Shown here piece by piece: positions 44,598 to 54,459 of a DNA stretch of 64,000 nt. How positions within the stretch are numbered: the stretch's first letter is position 1; each line of letters opens with the position of its first letter. The DNA comes from Candidatus Obscuribacterales bacterium (GTDB taxonomy: Bacteria > Cyanobacteriota > Vampirovibrionia > Obscuribacterales > Obscuribacteraceae). The notes beneath the pieces were generated by a model. The model was given only the letters and a program-made list of their open reading frames with translations. It did no database searches and was not told where the DNA came from. Both the position numbers and the translations under genes were made by a program. Where the stretch lies: contig JAHBVO010000005.1 of assembly GCA_019637435.1 (NCBI GenBank), forward strand, positions 372,001 to 436,000, read 5' to 3'.

Positions 44598-45440
44598 TTG
44601 AACAGCTCAGATTCCAAAGAAGGTCGGACCCAGCTGGATTTGCCACGGGTCGGACAGATCAATTTCAGTAATTGCCTTCCAATCAATTTGCCGATAGAGC
44701 TCGGAAGAGTCTCTCTGGACGCCACAATAGTGAATGGCACTCCGGCAGAGTTGAATAATATGATCGCCGCGGGTGACCTCGAGATCACGTCAGGAAGCTC
44801 ATTTCTCTACCTCAGCCGCGACGACCTGGATTTAGTTCCGGACCTCTCGATATCGTGTTATGGACCGGTCGGAAGTGTTTTATTCTTTTCAAAATGTAAA
44901 CCGGAAGAGCTGGATGGTGCTGTCATAGCCGTTCCCAAGACATCGGCCACTTCCATCCGTTTAACCCAATTGATGTTGGATCTGGAGTACGGCGCGAAGC
45001 CGGAAGTCGTGGTGATGGATAAACCGGCAACCACCGATACCAATGACAAGAGACATCAAGGAGCTCTCATAATCGGCGACGCAGCTTTGAAAGTCGACGA
45101 CGATTGGTCGTCACAAAATCATCGCATTGATCTTGGAGAATGGTGGACGAAACGATTTAAACTTCCAATGGTATTTGGAGTATTTGTTGCACGGCAGAAA
45201 TTTGCAGAACATTTTCCCGATAGTTATCGTCATGTCAGTGAGAGCCTCCGATGCGCCAGAGAGATAGGCGAGTCTGAATTGCTCGACCAAGTCATCGAAA
45301 GAGCGGTTAGCATGACCGGGCTCTCGCGGACGCGAATGGAAACTTATTTCATCGACAATCTAAACTGGAATCTGGACGCAAAACACCGTGAGAGCCTTGA
45401 CCTGTTTGCGCGACTTCTTAAACAACATAATCTGCTATAA
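44598..45440 (+). CDS. mqnA: Chorismate dehydratase of menaquinone (futalosine) pathway
   Basis: A 280-aa protein matching MqnA: VGQINFSNCLPINLPIE at the N-terminus, GTPAELNNMIAAGDLEIT and the hinge block SCYGPVGSVLFFSK, ending with a long helical segment. It has the periplasmic-binding-protein fold and converts chorismate to 3-enolpyruvyl-benzoate, the first step of the futalosine route. The best start is TTG at 44598 with no strong ribosome site; no ATG lies in the conserved N-terminal part. It implies that the quinone served by the bc/cbb3 complexes in this window is menaquinone. Confidence 0.9.
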   Translation: MNSSDSKEGRTQLDLPRVGQINFSNCLPINLPIELGRVSLDATIVNGTPAELNNMIAAGDLEITSGSSFLYLSRDDLDLVPDLSISCYGPVGSVLFFSKCKPEELDGAVIAVPKTSATSIRLTQLMLDLEYGAKPEVVVMDKPATTDTNDKRHQGALIIGDAALKVDDDWSSQNHRIDLGEWWTKRFKLPMVFGVFVARQKFAEHFPDSYRHVSESLRCAREIGESELLDQVIERAVSMTGLSRTRMETYFIDNLNWNLDAKHRESLDLFARLLKQHNLL

Positions 45441-45465
45441 CTGCTCAATCCGAGCATCAATCAAC

Positions 45466-47787
45466 ATGAAATCTTGGCTGGAAAAACTAATCGTGATTGC
45501 CGCCGTGCTTACGCCTGGTGCTGGCTGGGCGGCGAACAGCAAGCCGGCGGATAATCCGACTGCCAATAAAGAGGAAGTCGTTCGCGTGCTGGTCGAAGCA
45601 GGCGATCGTTTTTCCGAAGGCGAATATGACGCTGCCTCGGCGTTGTATAAGCGACTGACTACAATCGCCCCGACCAATAGAGAAGGCTTCCTGGGACTTG
45701 GCAGGATTTCCCTTCTGCGCGGCAACAACAAAGAGGCGCTCAATTACTTCAAAGAATCGGTCAGGCTGTCACCACAGTCAGCACCGGCGCATTTCGAGTT
45801 AGGGTCGACCTATCTTAATCTCGGGAATCTGAATGACGCTCTGAAGGAACTGACACTAGCCAACGATCTGGACCCGAGCCGTCCAGAAATTCAATATAGA
45901 CTTTCGCAGGCTCGTTCACTCATAGAGTCGTCGCGTCTCATGCCCGGACAATCTTCGATAAAGTGGCCGATAAGACGAAATTCACCGCCCGGAGGGGCTC
46001 CAACGGCTCAAACGCCGGTAGTTGAAACGGCAACAGGCGGATCGACACAAAGCGGCACGGCATCGAACACGACGCCGTCGAGTGAAACGCCACCGGGCGC
46101 GACACCACCAGTCGCATCGGTTCCACCCGGGGCGAACGTCCCGGCTGAAACAGGAACGAAGAAGCCCGACTCGCAAACCGGGATTGGACCGATCATGCCG
46201 GTTAATATAGATCAGGTTTCAGAAGTCAGCCTTGTATATCGCCTTATCACCAGCGGTAGAGTTGATGAAACAATCGCTCAAGGTCTGGCGGCGCTGAAAA
46301 AACAACCCGACAATGCCAGCCTTCGTTATCAGCTGGGTTTGATGTACAAAGTCACCGGCGACATAGACAAAGCAATCGAGACTTTCGAAGAATCGCTAAA
46401 GTATGAGCCGGACCATACTCAGTCGCTTGCTCAGTTGACTGCGCTCTTCATCTCACGCCACGAGATGGAGAAAGCGAAGGACGCCGCAACCAGATGGGTA
46501 GAGGCAGACCCGGACAATCCGAATGCACAATTCAGCCTGGGATGGGTCTACATCGTCGAACGAAATTTCACTGACGCGCTCCCTCACTTAAAAACGGCAG
46601 CACAGCTCGATCCGCGCAACACAGATCTTTTAAACCATCTGGGTCTTGTTTTAAGAGAGATGGGAAATGATCGAGAGGCTGCCACATATTTTGAACGAGC
46701 AATCGCGCTCACCCCGACTAGTCCGGCTCCCAGACTGAATATGGCGATGATTCGTTTATACGACCAACGCAATGACGAAGCACGCGCACTCATCGAGCCC
46801 CTCCTGGAAGCCACCACAGTGACACCACAGATTCGTTCTGTCGAGGCGCTGATCGACGCTCGGGTAGGGCGTCTTGATGAAGCTGAACAGAAGGCGACTG
46901 ACGCTTTGAAGGCATCGCCTACAAATCCAATAGCGTCACTGGCGCTCGCGCTGGTATCGATGGAGAACGGCAAGCTGGATGAAGCAGAGGCTATGCTTCA
47001 AACCACTCTCATGGCTCATCCCAAAAACGCGCTTGTGATGCACGGTCTTGCTGAGCTCTATTTAGCAGAGGGAAAAATTGATAAGGCGCTGGACTTGGCA
47101 AAGAAGGCCCACGAGAAATCGCCCGCAAAATACCTGATTGCAAAGACACTAGCGCTGGCTCTGGCCCGCTCGAATAACACTGTGGTCGCGCTTGATACTC
47201 TCAAACAGATGCGTGATCTTGGAGACGATCCTGACAAATTGTTTTTGCTTGAAGCAGACATTCTGGAAGTGGCTAGCGACCGCGAAAGCGCTCTACAACA
47301 CTATCTTGAGGGTCTGGCTAAATCGCCGGACAACAATGAGTTGGCGTTGCGTGTAGCGCATCTCTATTTCATCGACCGCAAATTCAAGAACGCGCAGACT
47401 ATGGTCGAAGGGATTTTGAGCCGTACTCCGGACAACTATCAAGCCCGGCTGCTCTATGCTTCGATACTGTACGAGCTCAAAGACTACAAAGGTAGTTTGA
47501 AACAAGCACAACAGATTCCGAACGACGACGATTTGACCTACGAGACAAACTGCGTATCTGCAAGAAGCAGTTTCCGACTCAAACGATACGATGAGTCCGC
47601 TCAGCTGTTTAAATCGGCGAGAAACAAACAGCAGCTAACCAGAGACGACCTCCTGATGCTGGCGCGAGCGCTGCGGGAGAGCGGCAAAGGCAACGAAGCC
47701 AATGAGATTCTGGCGCAGGTCAAGCAAGGAAAGTTTCAAGCTAGAGAATTGAAAGCGGAAATCCGCCGCCTGGGCCGAGCCCAGTAA
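45466..47787 (+). CDS. Large secreted TPR protein
   Basis: A 773-aa protein from the ATG at 45466, with signal peptide WLEKLIVIAAVLTPGAGWAA. Residues 35-160 hold three TPR units, then a Pro/Thr/Gly-rich linker (about 180-245) and a long TPR superhelix with about twelve units (DIDKAIETFEESLKYEPDHT is a clean example) to the C-terminus. TPR arrays bind proteins; the partner is unknown. It follows mqnA by 25 bases and precedes the Ser/Thr kinase by 88 bases, so the three may be cotranscribed. Confidence 0.82.
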   Translation: MKSWLEKLIVIAAVLTPGAGWAANSKPADNPTANKEEVVRVLVEAGDRFSEGEYDAASALYKRLTTIAPTNREGFLGLGRISLLRGNNKEALNYFKESVRLSPQSAPAHFELGSTYLNLGNLNDALKELTLANDLDPSRPEIQYRLSQARSLIESSRLMPGQSSIKWPIRRNSPPGGAPTAQTPVVETATGGSTQSGTASNTTPSSETPPGATPPVASVPPGANVPAETGTKKPDSQTGIGPIMPVNIDQVSEVSLVYRLITSGRVDETIAQGLAALKKQPDNASLRYQLGLMYKVTGDIDKAIETFEESLKYEPDHTQSLAQLTALFISRHEMEKAKDAATRWVEADPDNPNAQFSLGWVYIVERNFTDALPHLKTAAQLDPRNTDLLNHLGLVLREMGNDREAATYFERAIALTPTSPAPRLNMAMIRLYDQRNDEARALIEPLLEATTVTPQIRSVEALIDARVGRLDEAEQKATDALKASPTNPIASLALALVSMENGKLDEAEAMLQTTLMAHPKNALVMHGLAELYLAEGKIDKALDLAKKAHEKSPAKYLIAKTLALALARSNNTVVALDTLKQMRDLGDDPDKLFLLEADILEVASDRESALQHYLEGLAKSPDNNELALRVAHLYFIDRKFKNAQTMVEGILSRTPDNYQARLLYASILYELKDYKGSLKQAQQIPNDDDLTYETNCVSARSSFRLKRYDESAQLFKSARNKQQLTRDDLLMLARALRESGKGNEANEILAQVKQGKFQARELKAEIRRLGRAQ

Positions 47788-47875
47788 GCAGACGCCAGCA
47801 TTAATCCTGCGTGCTTATTAAATTAACTGTTGTTATACTGATACAGGATTTTCTTACTAAGCGTTTCTATTTCAA

Positions 47876-49063
47876 ATGAACTCAGCCAGCGGTCGAAAGA
47901 AAAACGAATTTCCGTACGTCCTGCGTGATCGCTGGGAAGTTGTACACAGGCTCGGCCAGGGCGGCATGGGCACCGTCTACATGGCACGAGACTTGAACCT
48001 GTCGACGCTGAGTGAGAAGAAGAAGGCCGCCGTCGTCAAAGAGTTACGCGATGACTTCATCCGCGGCGAGGATAAAGAGAAGGCAAAAGAGTTTTTCATG
48101 CGCGAAGTGCATGTACTTGCCGACCTCGACCATCCTAATATCGTGCGTGTCCTTGACCAGTTCAGCGTCAGGGACCAGCTCACCGGAGAAGAAAAGTATT
48201 ACCTGGTCATGGAGTACGTGCAGGGACAAAACTTGCACGAGATGATCACAAAGAGACAAGAGCCCTTTGACGAAGAACTCGTCATCGATTGGGCTGTGCA
48301 GGTTTGCGATGTGCTCACCTACTTGCACACGCACAATCCACCGGTGATTTATCGAGACTTGAAGCCGAGCAACATCATGATTAATACGCACGATCAGGTG
48401 AAGCTCGTGGATTTCGGTATTGCGCGCCCGTTCGAGGATAGCGAGGACAACACCCATGTCGTCTCGCAGGGCTATTCACCCCCTGAGCAATACTGGGGTG
48501 CCGCCGATCCACGCTCTGATGTATACGCACTCGGTGCCACAATCCATTTTTTGTTGACCGGTCAGGACCCGCTGGCGCTGACTGTTTCGTCACCGCAATC
48601 GATAAATCCGGAAGTATCCGATCACATTAACGAGATTGTGAAACGCGCCACGCATCAAGATGCTGAAGGACGGTATCAATGTGCGGCGGACATGAAAGAT
48701 GCGCTTCGATACCGCCCGGTCATCGAACAACCGGAGAAAGCTAAGACACTGTATGTGGTGCTCGCTTCAATAGCAGTAATAGGATTTTTTCTTGGCGGTT
48801 TGGTGATTCTTGGAAAGCTGCAAGATCAGCAAGAGACATCCACCAAAGAGGTCCGAACACTTGAAGAACAACGATTAGAAGCAAAAGCCAAAGAGTTGAG
48901 CGAGCAGGAAGAAAAGTTGAAAAACTTCAAAAGACTATTGCGCCAGGAGATGGAAAACGCGCAAAAGACTGGTCCTTCAACTGCACTGACGCCGCCTACG
49001 CCGGGCGCCGCCTGGGAGTTGACGGAAGAATCCATTTTGACCGATCCCGAAGGTCTCAAGTAG
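47876..49063 (+). CDS. Membrane-anchored Ser/Thr protein kinase
   Basis: A 395-aa Hanks-type kinase. The glycine loop is RLGQGGMGTVYMARD (about 25-39), the ATP-anchoring Lys is in AVVKEL, the catalytic loop is VIYRDLKPSNIMI and the Mg motif is VDFGIARPF. YSPPEQYWG marks the activation and P+1 segment. A single transmembrane helix (about 283-305) is followed by an extracytoplasmic coiled coil rich in Glu/Lys and a Pro-rich tail; there are no PASTA repeats, so peptidoglycan sensing of the PknB type is not indicated. Targets are unknown. Confidence 0.93.
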   Translation: MNSASGRKKNEFPYVLRDRWEVVHRLGQGGMGTVYMARDLNLSTLSEKKKAAVVKELRDDFIRGEDKEKAKEFFMREVHVLADLDHPNIVRVLDQFSVRDQLTGEEKYYLVMEYVQGQNLHEMITKRQEPFDEELVIDWAVQVCDVLTYLHTHNPPVIYRDLKPSNIMINTHDQVKLVDFGIARPFEDSEDNTHVVSQGYSPPEQYWGAADPRSDVYALGATIHFLLTGQDPLALTVSSPQSINPEVSDHINEIVKRATHQDAEGRYQCAADMKDALRYRPVIEQPEKAKTLYVVLASIAVIGFFLGGLVILGKLQDQQETSTKEVRTLEEQRLEAKAKELSEQEEKLKNFKRLLRQEMENAQKTGPSTALTPPTPGAAWELTEESILTDPEGLK

Positions 49064-49065
49064 GC

Positions 49066-49899
49066 TTAACCACCCCTGGTGGCAAGGTAAATGACGTAAG
49101 AGCCGAAGAGTACGCGGTAGACGACAAAGCCCCAGGTAGAATGCTTCTGCAAGAAGCGAATCAGCCACGCAATAGAAGCCCAGCTCACAAGCCAGGAAAC
49201 CAACAATCCGCAAGCCAGGTTTACGACATCACTTTGTTGAAAGCCAATTTCTATGAGTTCCTTCAACTCCAGCAAGCCGCTTAAAACAATGGCTGGTATG
49301 CCAAGGAGAAAACTGAATCGAGCAGCATCAGCCCGGTTCAACCCCAACAACATCGCCACCGTGAGAGTGGAACCGCTTCGAGAACATCCGGGAATCAGCG
49401 CTAGCGCCTGCCCAAGTCCAACCAGCAAACCCTCTTTTATGCCCATCTCGTTGAGTACTTTCTTCTGACTGCCGAATTTTTCAGCAACCAGCAACATCAG
49501 CCCCATGATGATTGATACAACGCCGACAACCATCAACGAACGGATCGGGCTATCCGGACTTTCGAGAAGTTTTTTGATAGCCAAGCCGATTACGCATATC
49601 GGAATGGTACCGATGATGATGCCAGCGGCTATTTTGAAATCTACCGACTCGAAGTCCTTGTCTTTTACAGCCTTGATTGAACCGGTGGCAATTTCTACAA
49701 GCTGCTTGAAGAAGTAAGTTATGACCGCCAGCACCGAACCCAGTTGCAAAACGGCTGAGTATGCGGCTCCCGGATCGTGCCAGCCTAGAGCAGCAGGGAC
49801 GACTCGCAGGTGCGCGCTGGAACTTATCGGCAAAAACTCCGTGAGCCCCTGCACCGTGCCTAATACCACAGCTTCTAACAGACTTACTTCGTTTGCCAC
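49066..49899 (-). CDS. uppP: Undecaprenyl-diphosphatase
   Basis: A 277-aa polytopic membrane protein of the BacA/UppP family. TVQGLTEFLPISSSAHL (about 14-30) carries the conserved Glu and SSSAH, and ALALIPGCSRSGSTLTVAML (about 168-187) is the second catalytic box PGxSRSG. It dephosphorylates undecaprenyl pyrophosphate to recycle the lipid carrier for peptidoglycan and other wall polymers, and overproduction gives bacitracin resistance. It is convergent with the kinase with only two bases between stops. Confidence 0.96.
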   Translation of the reverse strand: MANEVSLLEAVVLGTVQGLTEFLPISSSAHLRVVPAALGWHDPGAAYSAVLQLGSVLAVITYFFKQLVEIATGSIKAVKDKDFESVDFKIAAGIIIGTIPICVIGLAIKKLLESPDSPIRSLMVVGVVSIIMGLMLLVAEKFGSQKKVLNEMGIKEGLLVGLGQALALIPGCSRSGSTLTVAMLLGLNRADAARFSFLLGIPAIVLSGLLELKELIEIGFQQSDVVNLACGLLVSWLVSWASIAWLIRFLQKHSTWGFVVYRVLFGSYVIYLATRGG

Positions 49900-50069
49900 T
49901 ACCTACGGTTCCCACATCAACATGCCAGTATCACAGTGTGACCTGATTTACAGCGGAATGCAACAGTTTCAACGAGCGTAGAAATGCAATCGTTTTTAAT
50001 CAAAACGAAGATATCGATAGGATGTTGAGAAGCAGCATTTCGTTAATCGAAAAGGCGAGCTGCAGATCG

Positions 50070-50888
50070 CTATATTGTTTCTTCAGCATCCTCGACGACA
50101 TAATCGCCTTCACCTACAACACCGAATTCGTCCGAGGATTCGTTTAATTCCTGGTCGCCGAAAGAATCGGGCGCCGGGGTTTTCTTCACTTGTTTGATCC
50201 AGGAAGTCATGCCCTCGCGACCAGCAGCGCCACCATGCTCTCGATCAAGCTCCGCGTCGCGCGGCTTGCCGCCGATACGCACAAGAACCTTGTCTAGAAT
50301 CGCTGACGACTCCTGAGATAGTGCGATAAATTCGAGAGCGAGAGTCGTTTTATTCGCCAACCAATTGTGATCGACGCGCAATATTCGCGCGGTCAAAGTC
50401 ACATCGCCTTCACTCGTATGCAAAACCGCATTTATCTCTTTTCCGGATTCAACTTCCAGTTGATCGATACGCGTAGTCTCAATAGCTGAGCCGGATTTGC
50501 AAAGGTCGACTGTTCGAAACTCTTGCTTCTGATGCCCATCAATATTCAGCGAAATCGTCACGGGCATCTCGACATTGACTCGCTGCGCGCGCCTTCTTTG
50601 AGACAAAGGCTCGAGCTTCGGTGCGCTGCAAACCAGGACGGTACGTCCCTTCGAAACCTGCGTTCCAAGCACATTGGCGGCCCACATGCCGTTGAAAGTT
50701 AGACGCGGCGAGTCGTTGACAAACCACACGCGCGTGCCCTTCGGCAAAATCTTGTTGGTTTCGCGACTTGTACGGACCTGTATAAGCAGCTGACTTCCGG
50801 TGCGATCAATAATTGTGGCGCGCCCAAATCCCATCTCTCCGGGACTCGTCTCCACCTTCACCTTCACGACCGTACCAGGCTGAAACAT
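50070..50888 (-). CDS. PilZ-domain protein
   Basis: A 272-aa protein with a YcgR-like N-terminal beta domain (residues 1-90) and a PilZ domain (about 95-205). The RxxxR c-di-GMP motif is present as RRRAQR. The second motif, D/NxSxxG, is blurred (DLCKSGSAI). The last 60 residues are acidic and probably disordered. PilZ proteins read c-di-GMP; together with the HD-GYP protein in this window this points to c-di-GMP signalling. Binding is plausible but reduced by the altered second motif. Confidence 0.8.
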   Translation of the reverse strand: MFQPGTVVKVKVETSPGEMGFGRATIIDRTGSQLLIQVRTSRETNKILPKGTRVWFVNDSPRLTFNGMWAANVLGTQVSKGRTVLVCSAPKLEPLSQRRRAQRVNVEMPVTISLNIDGHQKQEFRTVDLCKSGSAIETTRIDQLEVESGKEINAVLHTSEGDVTLTARILRVDHNWLANKTTLALEFIALSQESSAILDKVLVRIGGKPRDAELDREHGGAAGREGMTSWIKQVKKTPAPDSFGDQELNESSDEFGVVGEGDYVVEDAEETI

Positions 50889-50941
50889 CGCTACATCCTT
50901 GCAATTAACGCTACGCCGGGGCGTTAGACCATTATGCCACT

Positions 50942-51802
50942 TCAGTCGCCGGAATTTGTGGCGTTCTCATTCTTAAGACCAATTACGAGGTCATATGCCT
51001 CAGACTTGCGCATGTCAAACTGTGCCACCAGCTCTGCCGTTATTTGCTTGGAAGAACAACCTTCATCCAGCCGATCGGAGGCGAACGCTCTCACTGTCTC
51101 TGGGCTAAAACTGCTTGCGCTTTTCGGTGCCGCTCCTTCGATAACCAGCGTAAATTCGCCTTTCAAATGTTCATCAGATAAGCGCGCTTCGAGTTCTCCA
51201 AGCCGAACTCGAATGTATTCCTCGAATTTCTTGGTCAACTCTCTGGCAAGGCAAACCCGCCTGTCACCGAGTACCTCGTGCATAACTCGAACCGATTTCT
51301 TTAAGCCGTGCGGTGAAACGTAGAACACAAGGGTTCTTTCGTCGTCGATCAGCGAATTCAGTTTTTCCCTGATCAATGAATCTTTGTCAGGGAGGAAACC
51401 TTCGAACACAAAGCGCTCACAAGACAATCCGCTTCCGACCAGCGCCTGAACGAACGCAGTCGGTCCGGGAATGGCAATGACATCCATGCCAAGTTCTATA
51501 GCCAGGGAAACCATTCGCTGCCCCGGATCGGATATCAAGGGAGTCCCGGCGTCGGAAATCAGTGCGACCTTTTGCTGCTCACGACTAGCATCCAAAAGTA
51601 CGTCCCTGCGCGCCTCTTCGTTGAATTTATGGCAACTAACCATCCGCTTGTTAATCCCGAGATGGTTGAGCAGCTTGATTGTTACTCGTGTGTCCTCAAC
51701 CAATAGAAAATCGGCCTCGGAAATGATCCTTTTGGTACGCTCCGAAATATCTTCGAGATTACCTATCGGAGTCGAAATTATGAACAGGGTTGCTGACAAC
51801 AC
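50942..51802 (-). CDS. rsmI: 16S rRNA (cytidine 1402-2'-O)-methyltransferase
   Basis: A 286-aa SAM-dependent enzyme of the tetrapyrrole methylase fold. Motifs: LFIISTPIGNLEDIS at the N-terminus, VEDTRVTIKLLNHLGI, ISDAGTPLISDPG and VIAIPGPTAFVQAL, all standard for RsmI. It methylates the ribose of C1402 in the decoding centre of 16S rRNA. The start is GTG at 51802 or the adjacent TTG at 51799, with AGGTG just upstream; the spacing favours the TTG slightly. Confidence 0.95.
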   Translation of the reverse strand: MLSATLFIISTPIGNLEDISERTKRIISEADFLLVEDTRVTIKLLNHLGINKRMVSCHKFNEEARRDVLLDASREQQKVALISDAGTPLISDPGQRMVSLAIELGMDVIAIPGPTAFVQALVGSGLSCERFVFEGFLPDKDSLIREKLNSLIDDERTLVFYVSPHGLKKSVRVMHEVLGDRRVCLARELTKKFEEYIRVRLGELEARLSDEHLKGEFTLVIEGAAPKSASSFSPETVRAFASDRLDEGCSSKQITAELVAQFDMRKSEAYDLVIGLKNENATNSGD

Positions 51803-51871
51803 TTCACCTTTTGAACAGTTCTGTCAAACTCTAGCGGTTTCAAGCCTGTTGGGGCTTTTGCCATTTGTGCA

Positions 51872-52130
51872 TGTAGAAAATAGCAGAAAAATAGCGGTCT
51901 TATATCGAGTTATGCACATGAGTTTTCTACAGGTTTTTGACAGATGTAGATATTTAATCTTACAGCTTAAGTGCTGCACCTTGTCGCTTGAGAGATATCG
52001 TGTGAGAGCCCACTCGTGGTGGTTTCGGCAACTCGCGTTTCTACTAAATGTAGAGTATCGTATCGGAAGATATCCATGGTTTCAGCGCGCTCAAACAGAA
52101 AGCTAGTCACCTTTGCCGCCGTTTTCTACA
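51872..52130. promoter_or_regulatory. Clustered TGTAGA/TCTACA motifs upstream of methyltransferase
   Basis: The AT-rich gap between rsmI and the methyltransferase gene contains TGTAGAAAA at 51872-51880, its exact inverse TTTTCTACA at 51923-51931 and again at 52122-52130, plus TGTAGA at 51945-51950 and 52049-52054; the last is inside TCTAC-TAAAT-GTAGA. Such clustering in about 260 bases may mark operator sites, but it may also be chance in AT-rich DNA. Confidence 0.35.
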
Positions 52131-54443
52131 GACTCTCGAACCTTCAAAGCTTATCGGCTCGCGATCGCCTCGAACATACTCCGTAACAATGAACATCTAA
52201 ACGCATTGCTAGCGGATATCGAGTCGCAACAACATATCATCGAGCTTTGCAACGCATATGCAATGCGATTGCTTTTGGTATGGCTTGGCACCAAATCTGG
52301 TTGCTCGATATTTACGTCGTCTATAAAAAGAGATAAACCACATGCGGTGCATGAGCCTGAGAGATTTTTTCTTTCCTGGGACATATATCCCTTCCAGGAA
52401 AGTGTGCGGTTGGCTAATGAGCGCGAGCTGTTTAAAACTGCAAATACCTTTCTGGATGAGTCTTTTGAGCCACGGATGGAACTTGCCGGTGCTCTCCACG
52501 AGCATATGACAAGTCAGGAATTTGAAGTGGAGCTCACCAAATCTGACGGCGAACAACAAGCCCATTTGCATATACGAAACGCAACCGATGGCAAATACGG
52601 ACGGCGCAAAAAAGGGCAATTCTATACGCCACCATGGGTAGTGGACTATTGCCTGGAAAAGAGTTTGAGCCCAGACTTAAACCGTCTAATGAAAGCGCTC
52701 CAACAGCGAAAAGATATACCGAACGAAAGAGCGCCGGGCGGCGATTTCAGAATCATTGACCCATCTTGTGGAACCGGGAATTTTCTTCTTGGCATTCTCC
52801 GCTTCTTAAATCAACGCGGAGCTAGCGCGAACGAACTCATCTACGCGGCAACAAACTCTATATATGGACGGGACCTCGACGGCAAAGCGGTTTCAATCGC
52901 AATCTGGTCAGTGCTCTTATTTTTGTACAAAACCGCTCACAGAGATGATTTCCCACTACCTGTAGAGTCCATTCTTTCCAAACTATCCAAAAATATTCGT
53001 GTCACTGACGCCGTCTTAGATTCGTTCGCTTTGCGTTGTTCACAAGAGTCAAGCTCACAGGATAACAACTCAATCGAGAAGGTTTCTGACGAGCGTATCT
53101 CAGAAGAGCAAACCTCGGGCGAACGGATTTCAAGCCAGGACTTTAACCAACGAGAGGACGAAAGCGGTTTCGACCTGGTCATCACGAACCCGCCGTACAT
53201 CAGCTTTGGAAGCCGTAATCAAGAGCGCATTCTCGATTCGACAGCTTCGTTTCTTCGATACTTCTTCAGCGCATCGGCTGAGTACAAAATTCGACTCAAC
53301 TCGATTTTCCAGGAAGTCGCGCTCAATTATGCAAAAGATGGTGCCAAGATTTGTCTCTTCATTCCAAACAGTTTTCTCACAGGAAAGGGTTATGCGAAAC
53401 TCAGGAAAGCTCTGCTGAAGCGCACCCGCATACTCAGTTTCACTGAACTCCGCGAAGACACTATGAAAAACGCTGTCGTGGGTAGATGGTGCGTGGCTGT
53501 TTATCAGAAAAGGGAACACGCGCTCGCCGTTGCTTCCGGAAGTCTGGAAAGAGGACAACCTCAACCACCAGCGGTCTCAGGAATTGATAACCAACTGAAC
53601 TACCCCGTCGAACTCGTGACGTTCTCAAAACAAAACAAAATGGATCGTTACGAGATTCAGGCATCGCATCTGGTGACAAATGATCACAGCCGCTTTCGCC
53701 TGGTCTTCGGAAAGCTGGACGAAGACCTGGCTTTAAAGATGGAACAACTTCCGATGCTCTCTTCAGTCGCGCGTGGACACACCGGCATTCGAGCAAGAAA
53801 CGGTCAAAAAAGTATTCTTGCCGAAAACAGGGAAACGAATCAGTTTAAAAAAGGAATTCGCTCCGGCGGGCGCGTAAAGCCATTCTCCGTAGCGTGGGAT
53901 GGAACATGGATGAAAATCGATCCCAAACTTTTGTTCAGCGGCGGCTTCGATGAGCGAGTGGTTGAAAATCCGAAATTGATGGTGCGTCAAACAGGCGATC
54001 GGATCGTCGCGGCCTATGATGAAACCGGACTCTATCACTTAAACAACGTGCACAGCTTCTCGTGCCAACTTTCGACCTCGCAAAGCAAAATTGATTTGCA
54101 TCTTCTGCTTGCCTTGATGAATTCAAATTTGTGGCACTATCTTTATCGTATGAAAACCAGAGAAGATGGCCGCGCATTAGCACAGATCGATATAGAAACA
54201 GTGGAAACAATGCCATTACCCACATGCGAAGATTCGCTATCCATGAGCATCGCAAACCTGTGCAAAAAACTTTGTCGCGCGTCAAGCGAAAACACTTCTC
54301 ACGAGGAGATTGAAAACGTAAACGCTGAAATCAACCAGCTAATCTACGCCGCCTACAAACTCTCACACAAAGAAGTCGATCATGTGGAGAGCAGTTTAGG
54401 ATTACGATACAATAGCCCGTTATTGAAAACTGGCGCTGGCTAA
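52113..54443 (+). CDS. Type IIG-like restriction-modification enzyme / adenine-specific DNA methyltransferase
   Basis: A 776-aa protein. An N-terminal region of about 165 residues precedes motif X (KGQFYTPPWVVDYCLEKS), motif I (IDPSCGTGNFLLGILRF, near 216) and motif IV (DLVITNPPYISF, near 359), the order of gamma-class N6-adenine methyltransferases. The C-terminal part (about 480-720) resembles TaqI/Eco57I target-recognition regions (RQTGDRIVAAYDETGLYHLN). It is shorter than Eco57I-type enzymes (about 1000 aa) and no clear nuclease motif is seen, so methylation only is possible. The only in-frame start before the conserved part is a TTG. No separate restriction gene is adjacent. AT-rich upstream DNA hints at transfer. 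Confidence 0.8.
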   Translation: MPPFSTDSRTFKAYRLAIASNILRNNEHLNALLADIESQQHIIELCNAYAMRLLLVWLGTKSGCSIFTSSIKRDKPHAVHEPERFFLSWDIYPFQESVRLANERELFKTANTFLDESFEPRMELAGALHEHMTSQEFEVELTKSDGEQQAHLHIRNATDGKYGRRKKGQFYTPPWVVDYCLEKSLSPDLNRLMKALQQRKDIPNERAPGGDFRIIDPSCGTGNFLLGILRFLNQRGASANELIYAATNSIYGRDLDGKAVSIAIWSVLLFLYKTAHRDDFPLPVESILSKLSKNIRVTDAVLDSFALRCSQESSSQDNNSIEKVSDERISEEQTSGERISSQDFNQREDESGFDLVITNPPYISFGSRNQERILDSTASFLRYFFSASAEYKIRLNSIFQEVALNYAKDGAKICLFIPNSFLTGKGYAKLRKALLKRTRILSFTELREDTMKNAVVGRWCVAVYQKREHALAVASGSLERGQPQPPAVSGIDNQLNYPVELVTFSKQNKMDRYEIQASHLVTNDHSRFRLVFGKLDEDLALKMEQLPMLSSVARGHTGIRARNGQKSILAENRETNQFKKGIRSGGRVKPFSVAWDGTWMKIDPKLLFSGGFDERVVENPKLMVRQTGDRIVAAYDETGLYHLNNVHSFSCQLSTSQSKIDLHLLLALMNSNLWHYLYRMKTREDGRALAQIDIETVETMPLPTCEDSLSMSIANLCKKLCRASSENTSHEEIENVNAEINQLIYAAYKLSHKEVDHVESSLGLRYNSPLLKTGAG

Positions 54444-54459
54444 CCACTACGAGGAATTC

